Source of the DNA: Scatosoma sp002474405
Lineage (GTDB): Bacteria; Bacillota; Clostridia; Christensenellales; Borkfalkiaceae
DNA: 64,000 nt
NCBI GenBank assembly: GCA_937892545.1
Contig: CALAFO010000004.1
Coordinates: 4,453 to 68,452, forward strand
Direction: 5' to 3'
The notes beneath the pieces are model-generated. The model saw only the letters and a program-made list of their open reading frames with translations. It did not search any database and was not told where the DNA came from. How positions within the stretch are numbered: position 1 is the first letter of the stretch; each line of letters begins with the position of its first letter. The position numbers and the translations under genes are program-made. Positions 17,003 to 25,560 of the stretch are shown piece by piece.

Positions 17003-17721
17003 TTAAATTCTTCTTAAAATCGCCTGCGCAATCCGCCGATGCCCCGCCGCGGCGGGGTGCAGAGAATCGCCGCTTTGTTATTGAAGTATAATTCCGCGTG
17101 CTTTTCGTTTATCGGAAGCAATCCGCTTTCCCGATACAAATCAATCAGTTCCACCGCCCATATATCCGCCGCTTTCCGAATCGCCTCAACGTATTCTTCG
17201 AAATATACGCCGATGCGGTTTGCATACAGTTCGTCCGGCTGAACGTTATCTCCGCCGAAAAAGGCATACGCGCGATGCAGCGGCGTAAGCAATATAATCC
17301 GCTTATCGGGATAATCGTTTTTAATCTGCGCAAAAAAGCGATTCAGGCGCCCTTTAAACGTCTCCGCGCCGAATACGAACTCCCTCTTTTTGCGCACGGC
17401 ATAATGTACAGGCTGATTTTTCGCATCGTATTCGCACACCACGTTTTCCGCATGCTCCGTGAAGAATTCCCCCAAAGGCACGCCTTCGTTGAAATCGTTG
17501 GTGCCGATGCACACAAACAGAACGTCGAAACCGTCGCCGACTTCTTTGCGCATTTTTTCAAGCTGCGCAAACAGCCCGCAGGAAGTCGCTCCGTTCACGC
17601 CGAATCCGTGCGTCTGCGCCCCCGTTTCTTCCGCGATATAATCTATGTATCTTTTATCGGTGGCAACGCCCTCGGTAATGCTGTCGCCCAAAAAACATAA
17701 TCTGTCCGTACGCCCGATCAT
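17003..17721 (-). pseudogene. SGNH/GDSL hydrolase with a frameshift near the C-terminus
   Basis: The frame from ATG 17721 (AGGGAAG upstream) gives MIGRTDRLCFLGDSITEG, block I of SGNH hydrolases with the nucleophile Ser, then a block II-like N-G-A-T-S-C-G and block III CIGTNDF. The catalytic block V (D-x-x-H) is not in this frame. In the next frame, from about 17067 down to 17003, the DNA reads DSLHPAAAGHRRIAQAILRR and then stops, the exact family ending. One base is therefore missing at about 17064-17072 (in a GCGGCG run); the uncorrected frame stops at 17014. It may be a pseudogene or a sequencing error. Intact, it would act as an esterase or lipase on acylated sugars or lipids. Confidence 0.85.
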
Positions 17722-17885
17722 CTTTTCACTTCCCTGCAAATTTTTTACCATTGTAGCACAAACCAACGCGTTTGTCAACATTTTCCGTCATCCGCAAAAT
17801 TTAAAATTTCTCACGCGGTTTTTATTTTTCGGCGCGCCTCAACACTGCGGAACAAGGAATACACCCGCGCCACAAACTTTGCGTT

Positions 17886-17915
17886 AAAAATCCCGCGGAG
17901 CAATCCCCCGCGGGA
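17886..17915 (-). terminator. Terminator after the Na/Pi cotransporter gene
   Basis: Minus strand: TCCCGCGG / CCGCGGGA stem followed by TTTTTAAC, 24 bases past the cotransporter stop codon. Confidence 0.85.
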
Positions 17916-17938
17916 AACTTAATATCGTATCGATAAAG

Positions 17939-19597
17939 TTACGAAACAAATCCGTCTACGCTGTGCGCCACGTAATTGAGGTGGTCGCCCACACGTTCGA
18001 GGTTAGAAACCAGATTGATGAACACGGGGTTGTTTTCGGCATTGCACTCGCCGCGCTGCATTCTGTCGATATGGTCGGCAATCAGACTGCGGCGCATATT
18101 GTCCACGCGGTCCTCCGTTTCGTCCGATTCGTGCATAATGTTATATTCTTTCATCAGCACGATGCGTTTTACAAGTGAATACTGTTCCTGTAACAGAGCA
18201 TACATCTCGGAAAGCTTCGTACCCACCACGGGCGAAAACGTAAGGTTTTCGTTGATGGTCTTGCGCGTATATTTCGTTAAATTATCGGCAAGCTCCGAAA
18301 TTCTCACAATATCCCCCACGTTGTTGTGCAGGGCGCTGATTTTCTTTTCGTCGTCGAGCGAAGGTCCCGCGGCGGAAACTTTCACCAGATAATCGCTGAT
18401 AGATTTGCTTAAATCGGCAATCTGTTCGTTGTTTGCCGCCACCTTTTCCACGGTAGATACGTCCCGACGGATAAACCCGTTGAACGCCGTTGCGAGAGAC
18501 GCCATCGCCATATCCGCCATACGGAACGTTTCTTTCTTCAGCTGCGAAATGGCAAGCGCGGGAGAATTCAGAAATCGTTTATCCATATACACAAACTTCG
18601 CGCCGCTTTCCGTTTCCTCGGCTTTTTCTTCCGTTTTCGTTTCGGGCACGATCAGCATAGCAAGTTTCACAAGCACGTTCGTAAACGGCAGGAACATCAA
18701 CGTGCATACCACGTTGAAGAAGGTGTGGAACATGGCGATCTGCGTTTCCGGAGAAGAAAACCAGCGTTCGAACGTCTTTTCCTGAAACTGCGGGAAAATC
18801 AGCAGCAGCACCATGAAAATCACGGTGCCGATGACGTTGAACAGCAGGTGAATGATACTTGCGCGGCGGGCGTTGATGGTGGTGCCTATCGAAGAGATAA
18901 GCGCCGTAACGCAGCTGCCGATGTTGCTGCCGAGTATCACATACAACACCGCGTTGCCGCCGCTGCCCACAATCAGTCCCTGCGTCGCCATCGTGATGAC
19001 GATGGTGGTAACGGCGCTGGAAGATTGAATCAGCGCGGTGAACGCCACGCCGATAAACAGCAATAAAAACGGATTGTTCACTCTGGAAAGCAGGCTTTTC
19101 AAAGCGGCGTGCATCTGTTCGCCTTCCATGGCGCCGCTCATTACGTTCAGCCCAACGAACACCAATCCCAGCCCCGCAAGCGCCACGCCGGCAAGGCGGA
19201 CTTTGTCTTTCTTCGAAAACATGTTCATCGCCATGCCCACAAACGCAAGCGCCATAAAGAAAATGTTGAGTTTAAACGCCTGCAGCGCTACAATCTGCGC
19301 CGTAATGGTTGTGCCGATGTTCGCGCCCATAATGATGGTGGTTGCCTGCTTCAGCGACATGATGCCCGTGTTCACGAAGCCGATCACCATCACCGTAGTG
19401 ATGGCGGAACTCTGCACTACCGCCGTTGCGGCTGCGCCCAGTCCCACGCCCACCAGTTTTTTATCGGACGTTTTATTGAACAGCTTTTTCAGCCCGTTGC
19501 CCGCCAGCTTTTCCATATTGTCGGAAAGTAGCTTGAAGCCGAGCAGAAATACGCCGCAGCCCGCCAGTATGGTGATAATCGAATAGACGTAATCCAT
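17939..19597 (-). CDS. Na+/phosphate cotransporter family protein with PhoU-like C-terminus
   Basis: The 552-residue protein starts with membrane helices and carries the two inverted Na/Pi repeats with their signatures: VVQSSAITTVMVIGFVNTG (first repeat) and ALIQSSSAVTTIVITMATQG (second). Helices continue to about residue 310. The remaining part (about 340-552) is helical and PhoU-like, with A-N-N-E-Q-I-A-D-L-S-K and L-S-N-L-E-R-V-G-D-H-L-N-Y near the end. This is the NptA/YjbB-type layout; it should move phosphate with sodium across the membrane, with the PhoU part as a regulatory domain. It is monocistronic, with its own promoter and terminator. Confidence 0.92.
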   Translation of the reverse strand: MDYVYSIITILAGCGVFLLGFKLLSDNMEKLAGNGLKKLFNKTSDKKLVGVGLGAAATAVVQSSAITTVMVIGFVNTGIMSLKQATTIIMGANIGTTITAQIVALQAFKLNIFFMALAFVGMAMNMFSKKDKVRLAGVALAGLGLVFVGLNVMSGAMEGEQMHAALKSLLSRVNNPFLLLFIGVAFTALIQSSSAVTTIVITMATQGLIVGSGGNAVLYVILGSNIGSCVTALISSIGTTINARRASIIHLLFNVIGTVIFMVLLLIFPQFQEKTFERWFSSPETQIAMFHTFFNVVCTLMFLPFTNVLVKLAMLIVPETKTEEKAEETESGAKFVYMDKRFLNSPALAISQLKKETFRMADMAMASLATAFNGFIRRDVSTVEKVAANNEQIADLSKSISDYLVKVSAAGPSLDDEKKISALHNNVGDIVRISELADNLTKYTRKTINENLTFSPVVGTKLSEMYALLQEQYSLVKRIVLMKEYNIMHESDETEDRVDNMRRSLIADHIDRMQRGECNAENNPVFINLVSNLERVGDHLNYVAHSVDGFVS

Positions 19598-19735
19598 ATG
19601 TTTTTCCGTTTTTTCCTTTGCAACCGGGCGCTTCCCGATTGCCGCCAGTATCAGACTTTTTCTTATTATCCCGTATTCCGCGGAAACACGCGCCGCGCCC
19701 CGTCAAAGCCGCCGGGCGCCCGTTCCCGCATTCTA

Positions 19736-19744
19736 ATTATAACA
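19736..19744 (-). promoter_or_regulatory. Extended -10 promoter of the Na/Pi cotransporter gene
   Basis: Minus strand TGTTATAAT, 139 bases before the start codon, without a good -35. AAAGGA lies 14 bases before the ATG. Confidence 0.5.
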
Positions 19745-19914
19745 TAATCGGCGTATGCGACAGGAATACAATCAAAAAATTTCAAAATTCTTTTTTCGTT
19801 TTTTATTTTTTATCATTTTTTGTGAATTATGTTAAAAAAATGTATTCGATTCGTGTAAAAAATACTTAACGCAAAGGAAAAATCAAAAAAATACGGCGTT
19901 TCGCCTTGCTTTTC

Positions 19915-19943
19915 TTTACAACGGATAAAAAGTATGATACAAT
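19915..19943 (+). promoter_or_regulatory. Promoter of the aldose epimerase gene
   Basis: TTTACA (19915-19920), 17-base spacer, TACAAT (19938-19943). The same TTTAC / GATACAAT form occurs before the phosphoribosyltransferase gene at 33307. Confidence 0.75.
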
Positions 19944-20013
19944 ATTCATGCGGTTGAATACAACCGTCTCACGATATTTTTTACGCAAAATACTCAGAAA
20001 AACGGAGGCACTT

Positions 20014-20895
20014 ATGTATTACGAAATCGAAAACGCCGAACTGAAAGTGGGCGTCGAAACGAAAGGCGCGCAGTTAAAAACCATCCGTTCGAAAAAGACG
20101 GACACGGAATATCTCTGGCAGGGCGACGAGGAATTCTGGAACGGCAGAGCATACAATCTGTTCCCCATCGTCGGCAGGGCGTACAAAAACAAGTACGATT
20201 ACGAGGGAAAAACTTACGAAACGCGCCTGCACGGCATCGCGCGCGACAACGAATTCGTTTTAGCCGACCGCACGGCAACAAAGCTTTCGTTTGCACTGAT
20301 GTACACCGAAGCGACGCTGAAAATCTATCCGTGCAAATTTATCTTTTACGTGATTTACGAAATTTTCGGGGCGAATTTAAAAGTTACCTACCGCGTACAA
20401 AATCTTGAACAGAAAGAAATCGCCTTCTGCCTCGGCGGGCACCCCGGCTTCAACGTGCCCTTCCATCCCTCCGGCGATTTCGAAGATTACTTCCTCGAAT
20501 TTCCCGAAAAAACGGCAGTCAAACAGTGTCTGGTGGCGCCGTCGAAACTGGTTTCCGGAGAAATCGTTCCCTTCGCTCTGCACGCGAACAACCGCATCCC
20601 CCTTACGCACGATCTCTTCAAAGACGACGCCTTGATTTTTGCAAATACCTGCCGCGCCGTCTCGTTGAAACGCAAGCGTTCGAAGCGCTATTTAACGCTG
20701 CGCTATCCCGATTTCCGCTATCTCGGCGTATGGCATACGCCCGATAAACCAGCGCCGTTCGTATGCCTCGAACCGTGGACGTCGCTGCCCGCCACGGAAG
20801 GAAAGCGCTACGAATTAACAACGAAAGACGACGCGCTGCATCTCGCCGCACAGTCCGCGTACGAAACGGCGTGGACGCTGGAACTGCACGAGTAA
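20014..20895 (+). CDS. Aldose 1-epimerase family protein
   Basis: The 293-residue product fits the short (YeaD/LacX-like) aldose epimerase group: G-A-Q-L-K-T-I-R near the N-terminus, Y-L-W-Q-G-D-E-E-F-W, L-F-P-I-V-G-R, the conserved His in LHGIARDNEF, H-P-G-F-N-V-P and, near the end, P-F-V-C-L-E-P-W with the catalytic Glu. The start at 20014 follows GGAGG at 7 bases; the frame is open 36 codons further up but that part covers the promoter. It interconverts alpha and beta forms of sugars or sugar derivatives. It may feed galactokinase, which is encoded at 37.6 kb. Flanked by its own promoter and terminator. Confidence 0.9.
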   Translation: MYYEIENAELKVGVETKGAQLKTIRSKKTDTEYLWQGDEEFWNGRAYNLFPIVGRAYKNKYDYEGKTYETRLHGIARDNEFVLADRTATKLSFALMYTEATLKIYPCKFIFYVIYEIFGANLKVTYRVQNLEQKEIAFCLGGHPGFNVPFHPSGDFEDYFLEFPEKTAVKQCLVAPSKLVSGEIVPFALHANNRIPLTHDLFKDDALIFANTCRAVSLKRKRSKRYLTLRYPDFRYLGVWHTPDKPAPFVCLEPWTSLPATEGKRYELTTKDDALHLAAQSAYETAWTLELHE

Positions 20896-20940
20896 CCGAA
20901 AACCGAGCTTCTTCGCAAAATTATATCTAATGAAATGATG

Positions 20941-20980
20941 AACTCCCTTGCAACGCATTTCGTCGCAAGGGAGTTTTATT
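20941..20980 (+). terminator. Terminator after the aldose epimerase gene
   Basis: Stem AACTCCCTTGC / GCAAGGGAGTT, 13-base loop, followed by TTATT. It lies 45 bases past the stop codon. Confidence 0.85.
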
Positions 20981-21038
20981 CGCGATAAAATTGTTTGCCT
21001 TCGTCAAGGCTTCCCCCGCTACAAAAGCGGAGTATTTT

Positions 21039-22433
21039 TTAAACTAGTTTGCGCCCCATCAGCACGCCCATCACCGACGCCATCATCAGACCTCTCGTCC
21101 AGCCGCTGGAATCGCCGAGGCAGTGCAGTCCGCGGATGTTCGTATTGAAATTCGTATCCATCTTGATGCGGTTGCTGTAAAACTTCAGTTCGGGCGAATA
21201 CAGCAGCGTTTCCGCCGAAGCAAATCCCGGCAACACGTAATCTACCGACTGCATGAAATTGATGATGTTAATCATCGTTCGATACGGCATCGCGGCGGTG
21301 ATGTCGCCCGCCACCGCGTCTTTCAGCGTGGGGCGCACGTTCGAACGCGAAAGCTCTTTGTCCCACGTCCGCTTGCCGTCCAGAATATCGCCGAACCGCT
21401 GCACAAGGATATGCCCCGCGCCCAGCATGTTGGTCAGCTCGCCGATTTTCTGCGCGTACGCGATGGGCTGGTTGAACGGATACGAGAAATTATGCGAACA
21501 CAGAATGGAAACGTTCGTATTCTCCGTCTTTAAATCTTTATACGAATGTCCGTTCACCACGGCAAGATTGTTATCGTAATTTTCCTGCGATACGAAGCCG
21601 CCGGGGTTCTGGCAGAACGTACGCACCTTGTTTTTGAAAGGTTTCGGGTAGCCGATCAGCTTGGACTCGTACAGAACCTTGTTCACCGTTTCCATCACTT
21701 CGTTTCTTACTTCCACGCGCACGCCGATATCCACCGTGGAAGGCACATGCTCCACGCCGTAAATTTCGCAGATTTTTTCCAGCCATTCCGCGCCGCGTCT
21801 GCCCGTGGCAACCACCACGTCGTCGGCAAACACTTCCTGCGAATCTGTGCCGTTCCACTTTTCGATTTCCACGCCCTTGCACACGCCGTCGCCCATAATC
21901 AGCGTATTGCACTGATATTCGAACATAATTTCGACGCCGTGCTCCAGAAGGTAGCGTTCGATGGAAAGATAGATATTCTGCGCCTTTTCGGTACCCATAT
22001 GACGGATGGGGCAGTCCACCAGCTTCAACCCCGCCTGAATCGTACGCTTTCTGATTTCTTTCACTTCTTCCGATACGTTCAAGCCTTCTATGTGTTCGTC
22101 CGCACCGAATTCGAGGTAAATTTTATCGGCGTAATTGATGGTTTCCTGCGCCAGTTCTTCGCCGATCAGAAGCGGCAGATCGCCGCCCACTTCCGCCGAA
22201 AGCGAAAGCTTGCCGTCCGAGAACGCGCCCGCGCCCGAAAATCCCGTGGTGATATGGCAGAACGGCTTGCAGTTCATGCACTTGCCCGTTACGTTTTTCG
22301 GGCATCTTCTGTTTTCCACGGATTTGCCCTTTTCTACGATAAGGATGCTTTTTTTACTGCCTTTGCGCAACATTTCCAGCGCGGTGAAAATCCCCGCGGG
22401 TCCTGCCCCGATGATGACGACGTCTTTTTTCAT
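21039..22433 (-). CDS. FAD-dependent oxidoreductase of the COG2509 type
   Basis: The 464-residue protein begins with a Rossmann FAD site, VVIIGAGPAGIFTALEML, followed by a Cys-rich segment RRCPKNVTGKCMNCKPFCHI (about 42-61) and GFSGAGAFSDGKL, a combination typical of the uncharacterised dehydrogenases of COG2509. A second dinucleotide strand (V-V-V-A-T-G-R-R-G) is at about residue 208 and the C-terminal FAD contact G-L-H-C-L-G-D-S-S-G-W-T-R-G at about 435-448. Substrate unknown. GGAGG precedes the ATG. It is a single gene with a perfect promoter carrying an inverted repeat, which suggests specific regulation. Confidence 0.88.
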   Translation of the reverse strand: MKKDVVIIGAGPAGIFTALEMLRKGSKKSILIVEKGKSVENRRCPKNVTGKCMNCKPFCHITTGFSGAGAFSDGKLSLSAEVGGDLPLLIGEELAQETINYADKIYLEFGADEHIEGLNVSEEVKEIRKRTIQAGLKLVDCPIRHMGTEKAQNIYLSIERYLLEHGVEIMFEYQCNTLIMGDGVCKGVEIEKWNGTDSQEVFADDVVVATGRRGAEWLEKICEIYGVEHVPSTVDIGVRVEVRNEVMETVNKVLYESKLIGYPKPFKNKVRTFCQNPGGFVSQENYDNNLAVVNGHSYKDLKTENTNVSILCSHNFSYPFNQPIAYAQKIGELTNMLGAGHILVQRFGDILDGKRTWDKELSRSNVRPTLKDAVAGDITAAMPYRTMINIINFMQSVDYVLPGFASAETLLYSPELKFYSNRIKMDTNFNTNIRGLHCLGDSSGWTRGLMMASVMGVLMGRKLV

Positions 22434-22556
22434 AACTGTTCTGCCTCCGCGTACATAGCTTTTTTACTTTTTTCGTCGGTTTTTCTGCTTTTTTCGCCCG
22501 CGCCGCATCGAATCTCGTCCGGTTTAACGCGCTCGCCCGGCTCGAAAACAATACAA

Positions 22557-22596
22557 AAGACCCGACTTTCGCATTATATCACGCTTTTCGGGTCTT
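22557..22596 (-). promoter_or_regulatory. Inverted repeat flanking the -10 of the COG2509 gene (candidate operator)
   Basis: AAGACCCGA (22557-22565) and TCGGGTCTT (22588-22596) form a perfect 9-base inverted repeat around the -10 element. One arm lies in the -35/-10 spacer and the other at the transcription start. Because the upstream arm would not be transcribed, it looks like a protein-binding site rather than a terminator. The cognate regulator is unknown. Confidence 0.55.
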
Positions 22597-22601
22597 GTCA
22601 A
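22573..22601 (-). promoter_or_regulatory. Promoter of the COG2509 flavoprotein gene
   Basis: Minus strand: TTGACA (22596-22601), 17-base spacer, TATAAT (22573-22578), a perfect consensus. The predicted leader is about 130 bases, with no known riboswitch that I can recognise. Confidence 0.88.
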
Positions 22602-22715
22602 GGTTATTCGCCCTGTTTTCGGATTTTTCAGGCGGTTTTTCCGCAACGGACTTTCCCGTCGTTTCCGCGCCGTATCGTCCGCGCGGACGTTTTCCGCCCC
22701 AAGCGGCGGCAACGT

Positions 22716-23402
22716 TCACCGCGCCGTCTGTATGCCGGGCAAAACTTGTTCCGTTTCCGCAGCGGATTCTTCCGCGGAAGCGGCTGCAACCGCCGTCGGC
22801 AGGTTTTTCGCCGCCTCGCGCGCGGCACGCTTTTCGTTGTTTTTATACAATACTTCCAGCTTATAGGAATTGTATCGCAGAATAAAATAGGAGGGCAGAT
22901 TGCACAGCATATTGATAATCGCCACGGGCAACGCAAGCGAGAAAAGCAACGCGCGCGGCGTTAACAAGCACAACACGGCAAACCCCGCAAACGCCGAAAC
23001 GAAATGAATCACTTCGCCGTAGCACAGTTCCAGAAAATATTTTTCGAGATAGGCATTGTCCTGCGGGCGCGCGATTTCGTTCTTCGAAAAGCCCGTAAAC
23101 CTGCCCCATTCGGGAATTTTGTCTTTCCACTTGCGGATTTTAATCGTCTCGTAAAACTTCTTCTCGCCTGCGCCTACCGTAAACACCGCCTTCTTATGGT
23201 TGAACCACTTTCCGGGCAGCACACGGCGGATAAACAGCGCCAGAAGCGCATCGAAAGCAAGCGCAAGCGCCGCCGCGTAAAACGTACACAGCACGCCCGT
23301 GCCCAGCGATACGCCGATAACGCCGAACACTCCTTCGGAAAGAGCGGCGTTCAGTATGGCAAGCACCGTAACCGCCACGGAAATCACCCACACAAACAAC
23401 AT
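22716..23402 (-). CDS. CrtO-like acyltransferase family membrane protein
   Basis: A 228-residue protein with an N-terminal pair of helices (about 1-60), a cytoplasmic middle and two helices at about 128-172. The middle and end align by eye with Staphylococcus CrtO (glycosyl-4,4'-diaponeurosporenoate acyltransferase): K-I-R-K-W-K-D-K-I-P-E-W versus V-R-K-W-K-H-K-I, then F-L-E-L-C-Y-G-E-V-I-H-F and N-L-P-S-Y-F-I-L-R-Y-N-S-Y-K-L. I therefore infer a lipid or glycolipid acyl transfer role. No carotenoid genes are nearby, so the substrate is probably different. The C-terminal 30 residues are Ala/Glu-rich. It overlaps the preceding PlsC-like gene by 19 bases. Confidence 0.7.
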   Translation of the reverse strand: MLFVWVISVAVTVLAILNAALSEGVFGVIGVSLGTGVLCTFYAAALALAFDALLALFIRRVLPGKWFNHKKAVFTVGAGEKKFYETIKIRKWKDKIPEWGRFTGFSKNEIARPQDNAYLEKYFLELCYGEVIHFVSAFAGFAVLCLLTPRALLFSLALPVAIINMLCNLPSYFILRYNSYKLEVLYKNNEKRAAREAAKNLPTAVAAASAEESAAETEQVLPGIQTAR

Positions 23403-24286
23403 TTATCTTCGTCTCCTCCCGTCTTTGTTTCTTCCGCGCTTTCTTCTTCGAGGTAGGCAAGCGGAACGCCGTACACCTCTTCGTATTTCGCCTTATACAG
23501 CGCAAACGTATCCTCTTTCATTTTTTCCGCCGCCTGCTTTTCGTTCAGCGTTTTATCCGGGTATACGGGCGGCATCACGTGCAGCGTATAATGCTGCAGC
23601 GGATAGTTGTGCTCGTCCAGTTTCGTCTCGTCGTCTTTCATCGTAACGAACGTCGGCAGAACAGGCACGCCCGCGCGCACCGCAATTTTGAACGCGCCGA
23701 TTTTAAACGGACGGGGCTTTCTGTAATTCCACCACATGCCCTGCTCCGGGTAAATGAGCACCGTTTCGCCGCGCCGCAGCAGCGTATCCGTAGCGGACAT
23801 AAAATTCACCATCGTGCGGCGGTTGGATGAAAGCGGCAGCGTATTGCAGTTGCGAAACAAAAAGGCGAACAACCCGCTGAACCCCGTGTAATTTCCCTCG
23901 CGGATGACTTTATACAGCCGCTTCTTTTTCAGACTTTTTTGTATGCAATGATACAAAATATAGTTATCGGGAATACCGAAATGGTTGCAGGTGATCACCG
24001 CGCCCGTGTCTTTAAGCAGACGGAGATTTTCTCCGCCCTCCATGCCGTCAATCACCACGGCGCCTTCTTTAATCATCTTTTCGAAGAACTTTCTGCCCAT
24101 CTTGTTGGCAATCGCCGTTTTGATTTTGCTGGAAAGCTTCTTCCCCAGATAATCCACGTCCTCCGGGCGCAGTTCGGGCGCGGGCGGATCGTTTTCCACG
24201 TCTTTATCGAACCACCCCTTGCGCTCGTACTCGTCGATTTTTCTCAAAACCTCTTTTCTGTCCTCGGATACTATCGAAAGATCCAT
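23384..24286 (-). CDS. PlsC-like lysophospholipid acyltransferase family protein
   Basis: The 300-residue protein has the acyltransferase box H-x4-D as NHFGIPD (His102, Asp107) and a second block V-L-I-Y-P-E-Q-G-M-W-W (about 176-186), which stands where classical PlsC has F-P-E-G-T-R-S. The following K-P-R-P-F-K-I-G-A-F-K-I-A-V-R-A-G-V-P-V-L-P completes the fold. It should transfer acyl chains to a glycerol or sugar-lipid hydroxyl at the inner membrane face. The N-terminal 60 residues are charged and not part of the domain. It lies 24 bases downstream of a GT8 gene and overlaps the CrtO-like gene. Confidence 0.88.
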   Translation of the reverse strand: MDLSIVSEDRKEVLRKIDEYERKGWFDKDVENDPPAPELRPEDVDYLGKKLSSKIKTAIANKMGRKFFEKMIKEGAVVIDGMEGGENLRLLKDTGAVITCNHFGIPDNYILYHCIQKSLKKKRLYKVIREGNYTGFSGLFAFLFRNCNTLPLSSNRRTMVNFMSATDTLLRRGETVLIYPEQGMWWNYRKPRPFKIGAFKIAVRAGVPVLPTFVTMKDDETKLDEHNYPLQHYTLHVMPPVYPDKTLNEKQAAEKMKEDTFALYKAKYEEVYGVPLAYLEEESAEETKTGGDEDKCCLCG

Positions 24287-24310
24287 TTGTCTGCCGCCTT
24301 TTATCGTATT

Positions 24311-25261
24311 TTATGCGTTTTTAACGTACTTTTTAAAATAATTCTCTTCGTTTGCGATTTCCTTTTCGCAAAGCGCCATCAGCCCCGCCTCGCACGCGGC
24401 GTCGTTTTGCTTTTCCTCTTCGCTGTAATCGCGGAGGAAGCCCTTCAGAAGCTCGTAAAATTCCGTTTTTTCTGCATTTTCCCAGAAATATTCTTTGTAC
24501 AAAATATTATCGTAATGCCACGGCTTCATCGTAAGGTTATAATGAATGATTTTCGGATCTTTCAGCCGTTGCGTCTCGCCGCCCACGGGCATCGCGTTCC
24601 ACTCGTCGGCAAGAAATTTTACTCTGCCCTTGCAAATCACGTTCAGATAATCCTGATCCTGCGCCACGATGAATTTGTATTTTTTCAGCAGCGCGGAAAA
24701 TTTGCCGTAAAAATCTTCGTCTCTCAACGCCTTTAAATTTAAGAGCAAAGCGCCAGCGTTGAAATAGTTTTCCGCGTCGATGCCAAGCACGTGCTTCGTA
24801 TATTCCTTGAATACGGGCACCGCTCCCACGGCGCCGTCGGGCACGCCCGCCACGTAGTTATCGCCGAGCTCAATATCGAAATAATCCGCCAGATCGCACC
24901 GCACCGCAATGTCGCCGTCCAGATAAATCGCCTTGTCGTATTCGGGGAACATCACCGCAATGAAAATACGGAAATAAGTCGCGCACGAATAATAATCGCG
25001 CAGGTGCAATTCATCGGAAAGCACCGCCAGACGATCGGTAACGTCCACAAAATTCACTTTGAAATTTTCGCTTTCGAATTTCTTGATTTTATCGCTTCCG
25101 TCGTCGCTCACGCCCGCGTGCAACACGTAAATTCTGTATTCGTTTTCGGGAGACGCGTGTTCTTTGATCGATTGTAGCGTTACCGCCAGAAAAGGAACGT
25201 ATTTATCGTCCGCCGCAAAAAATACGGGAATAATTTTCTTCTCTTTTTTTTCGTTAGTCAT
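24311..25261 (-). CDS. Glycosyltransferase family 8 protein
   Basis: The 316-residue product has the GT8 fold: an N-terminal IIPVFFAADDKYVPFLAVTL strand-helix, R-I-Y-V-L-H-A-G, and the metal-binding DxD in AIYLDGDIAVRCDL (Asp115-x-Asp117). Later come Y-F-N-A-G-A-L-L-L-N-L, D-Q-D-Y-L-N, and I-I-H-Y-N at about 240, the third metal and sugar contact. Donors of this family are UDP-glucose, UDP-galactose or UDP-galacturonate. The C-terminal 60 residues are charged and helical. As the first gene before two acyltransferases it probably glycosylates a lipid or envelope polymer. GAGG lies 10 bases before the ATG. Confidence 0.9.
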   Translation of the reverse strand: MTNEKKEKKIIPVFFAADDKYVPFLAVTLQSIKEHASPENEYRIYVLHAGVSDDGSDKIKKFESENFKVNFVDVTDRLAVLSDELHLRDYYSCATYFRIFIAVMFPEYDKAIYLDGDIAVRCDLADYFDIELGDNYVAGVPDGAVGAVPVFKEYTKHVLGIDAENYFNAGALLLNLKALRDEDFYGKFSALLKKYKFIVAQDQDYLNVICKGRVKFLADEWNAMPVGGETQRLKDPKIIHYNLTMKPWHYDNILYKEYFWENAEKTEFYELLKGFLRDYSEEEKQNDAACEAGLMALCEKEIANEENYFKKYVKNA

Positions 25262-25361
25262 TGTTTTTAAACCTCATTGTATTCGTATCGATTCGGAAAG
25301 CTCGGTTGCGCGTTTTATCCGGATTTTTATTTTTTCCGCGCCTTCGCCTCTTCCGTTATCT

Positions 25362-25390
25362 ATTTTAATACATGCGGCAAAAAAAGACAA
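25362..25390 (-). promoter_or_regulatory. Promoter of the GT8 / PlsC-like / CrtO-like operon
   Basis: Minus strand: -35 TTGTCT (25385-25390), 17-base spacer, -10 TAAAAT (25362-25367), 101 bases before the GT8 start. The hexamers are off consensus, as expected for an activated promoter. Confidence 0.65.
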
Positions 25391-25446
25391 CCTACTGTGC
25401 ACGTCCTTTTCTCTACTAAAAATTTCGCGTCTCTACTCACGGTAGA
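25391..25446 (-). promoter_or_regulatory. Helically phased direct repeats directly upstream of the GT8 operon promoter
   Basis: On the plus strand TCTCTACT occurs at 25410-25417 and 25430-25437 (20 bases apart), with a further CCTACT at 25391-25396 (19 bases from the first), abutting the -35. The outermost copy continues into a palindrome TCTAC-TCACG-GTAGA (25432-25446). Two-turn spacing next to a weak -35 is the usual layout for an OmpR/PhoP-type response regulator or similar activator. The binding protein is unknown. Confidence 0.55.
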
Positions 25447-25560
25447 ATTACTGTTTTTTATCAAAAACAAGCCGTTTTTTCGCATTTTTACGGCAAATTT
25501 CGTCCGTTTTTCTTTTTGCCGAAAAAACTACCGCTTATCGAAAAGACATCATAAAAAAGA

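Larger units (their letters stand above)
19598..20013. other. Divergent intergenic region between the Na/Pi cotransporter and aldose epimerase genes
   Basis: 416 bases with the two divergent promoters listed separately, separated by an AT-rich stretch. I see no gene or repeat in it. Confidence 0.6.

Noticed and set aside
21546..22964. A 472-codon plus-strand frame opposite the COG2509 flavoprotein gene
   Set aside because: Antisense shadow; it crosses the gene, its promoter and the next gene, and its His/Arg/Phe-rich composition is typical of shadows in this genome.
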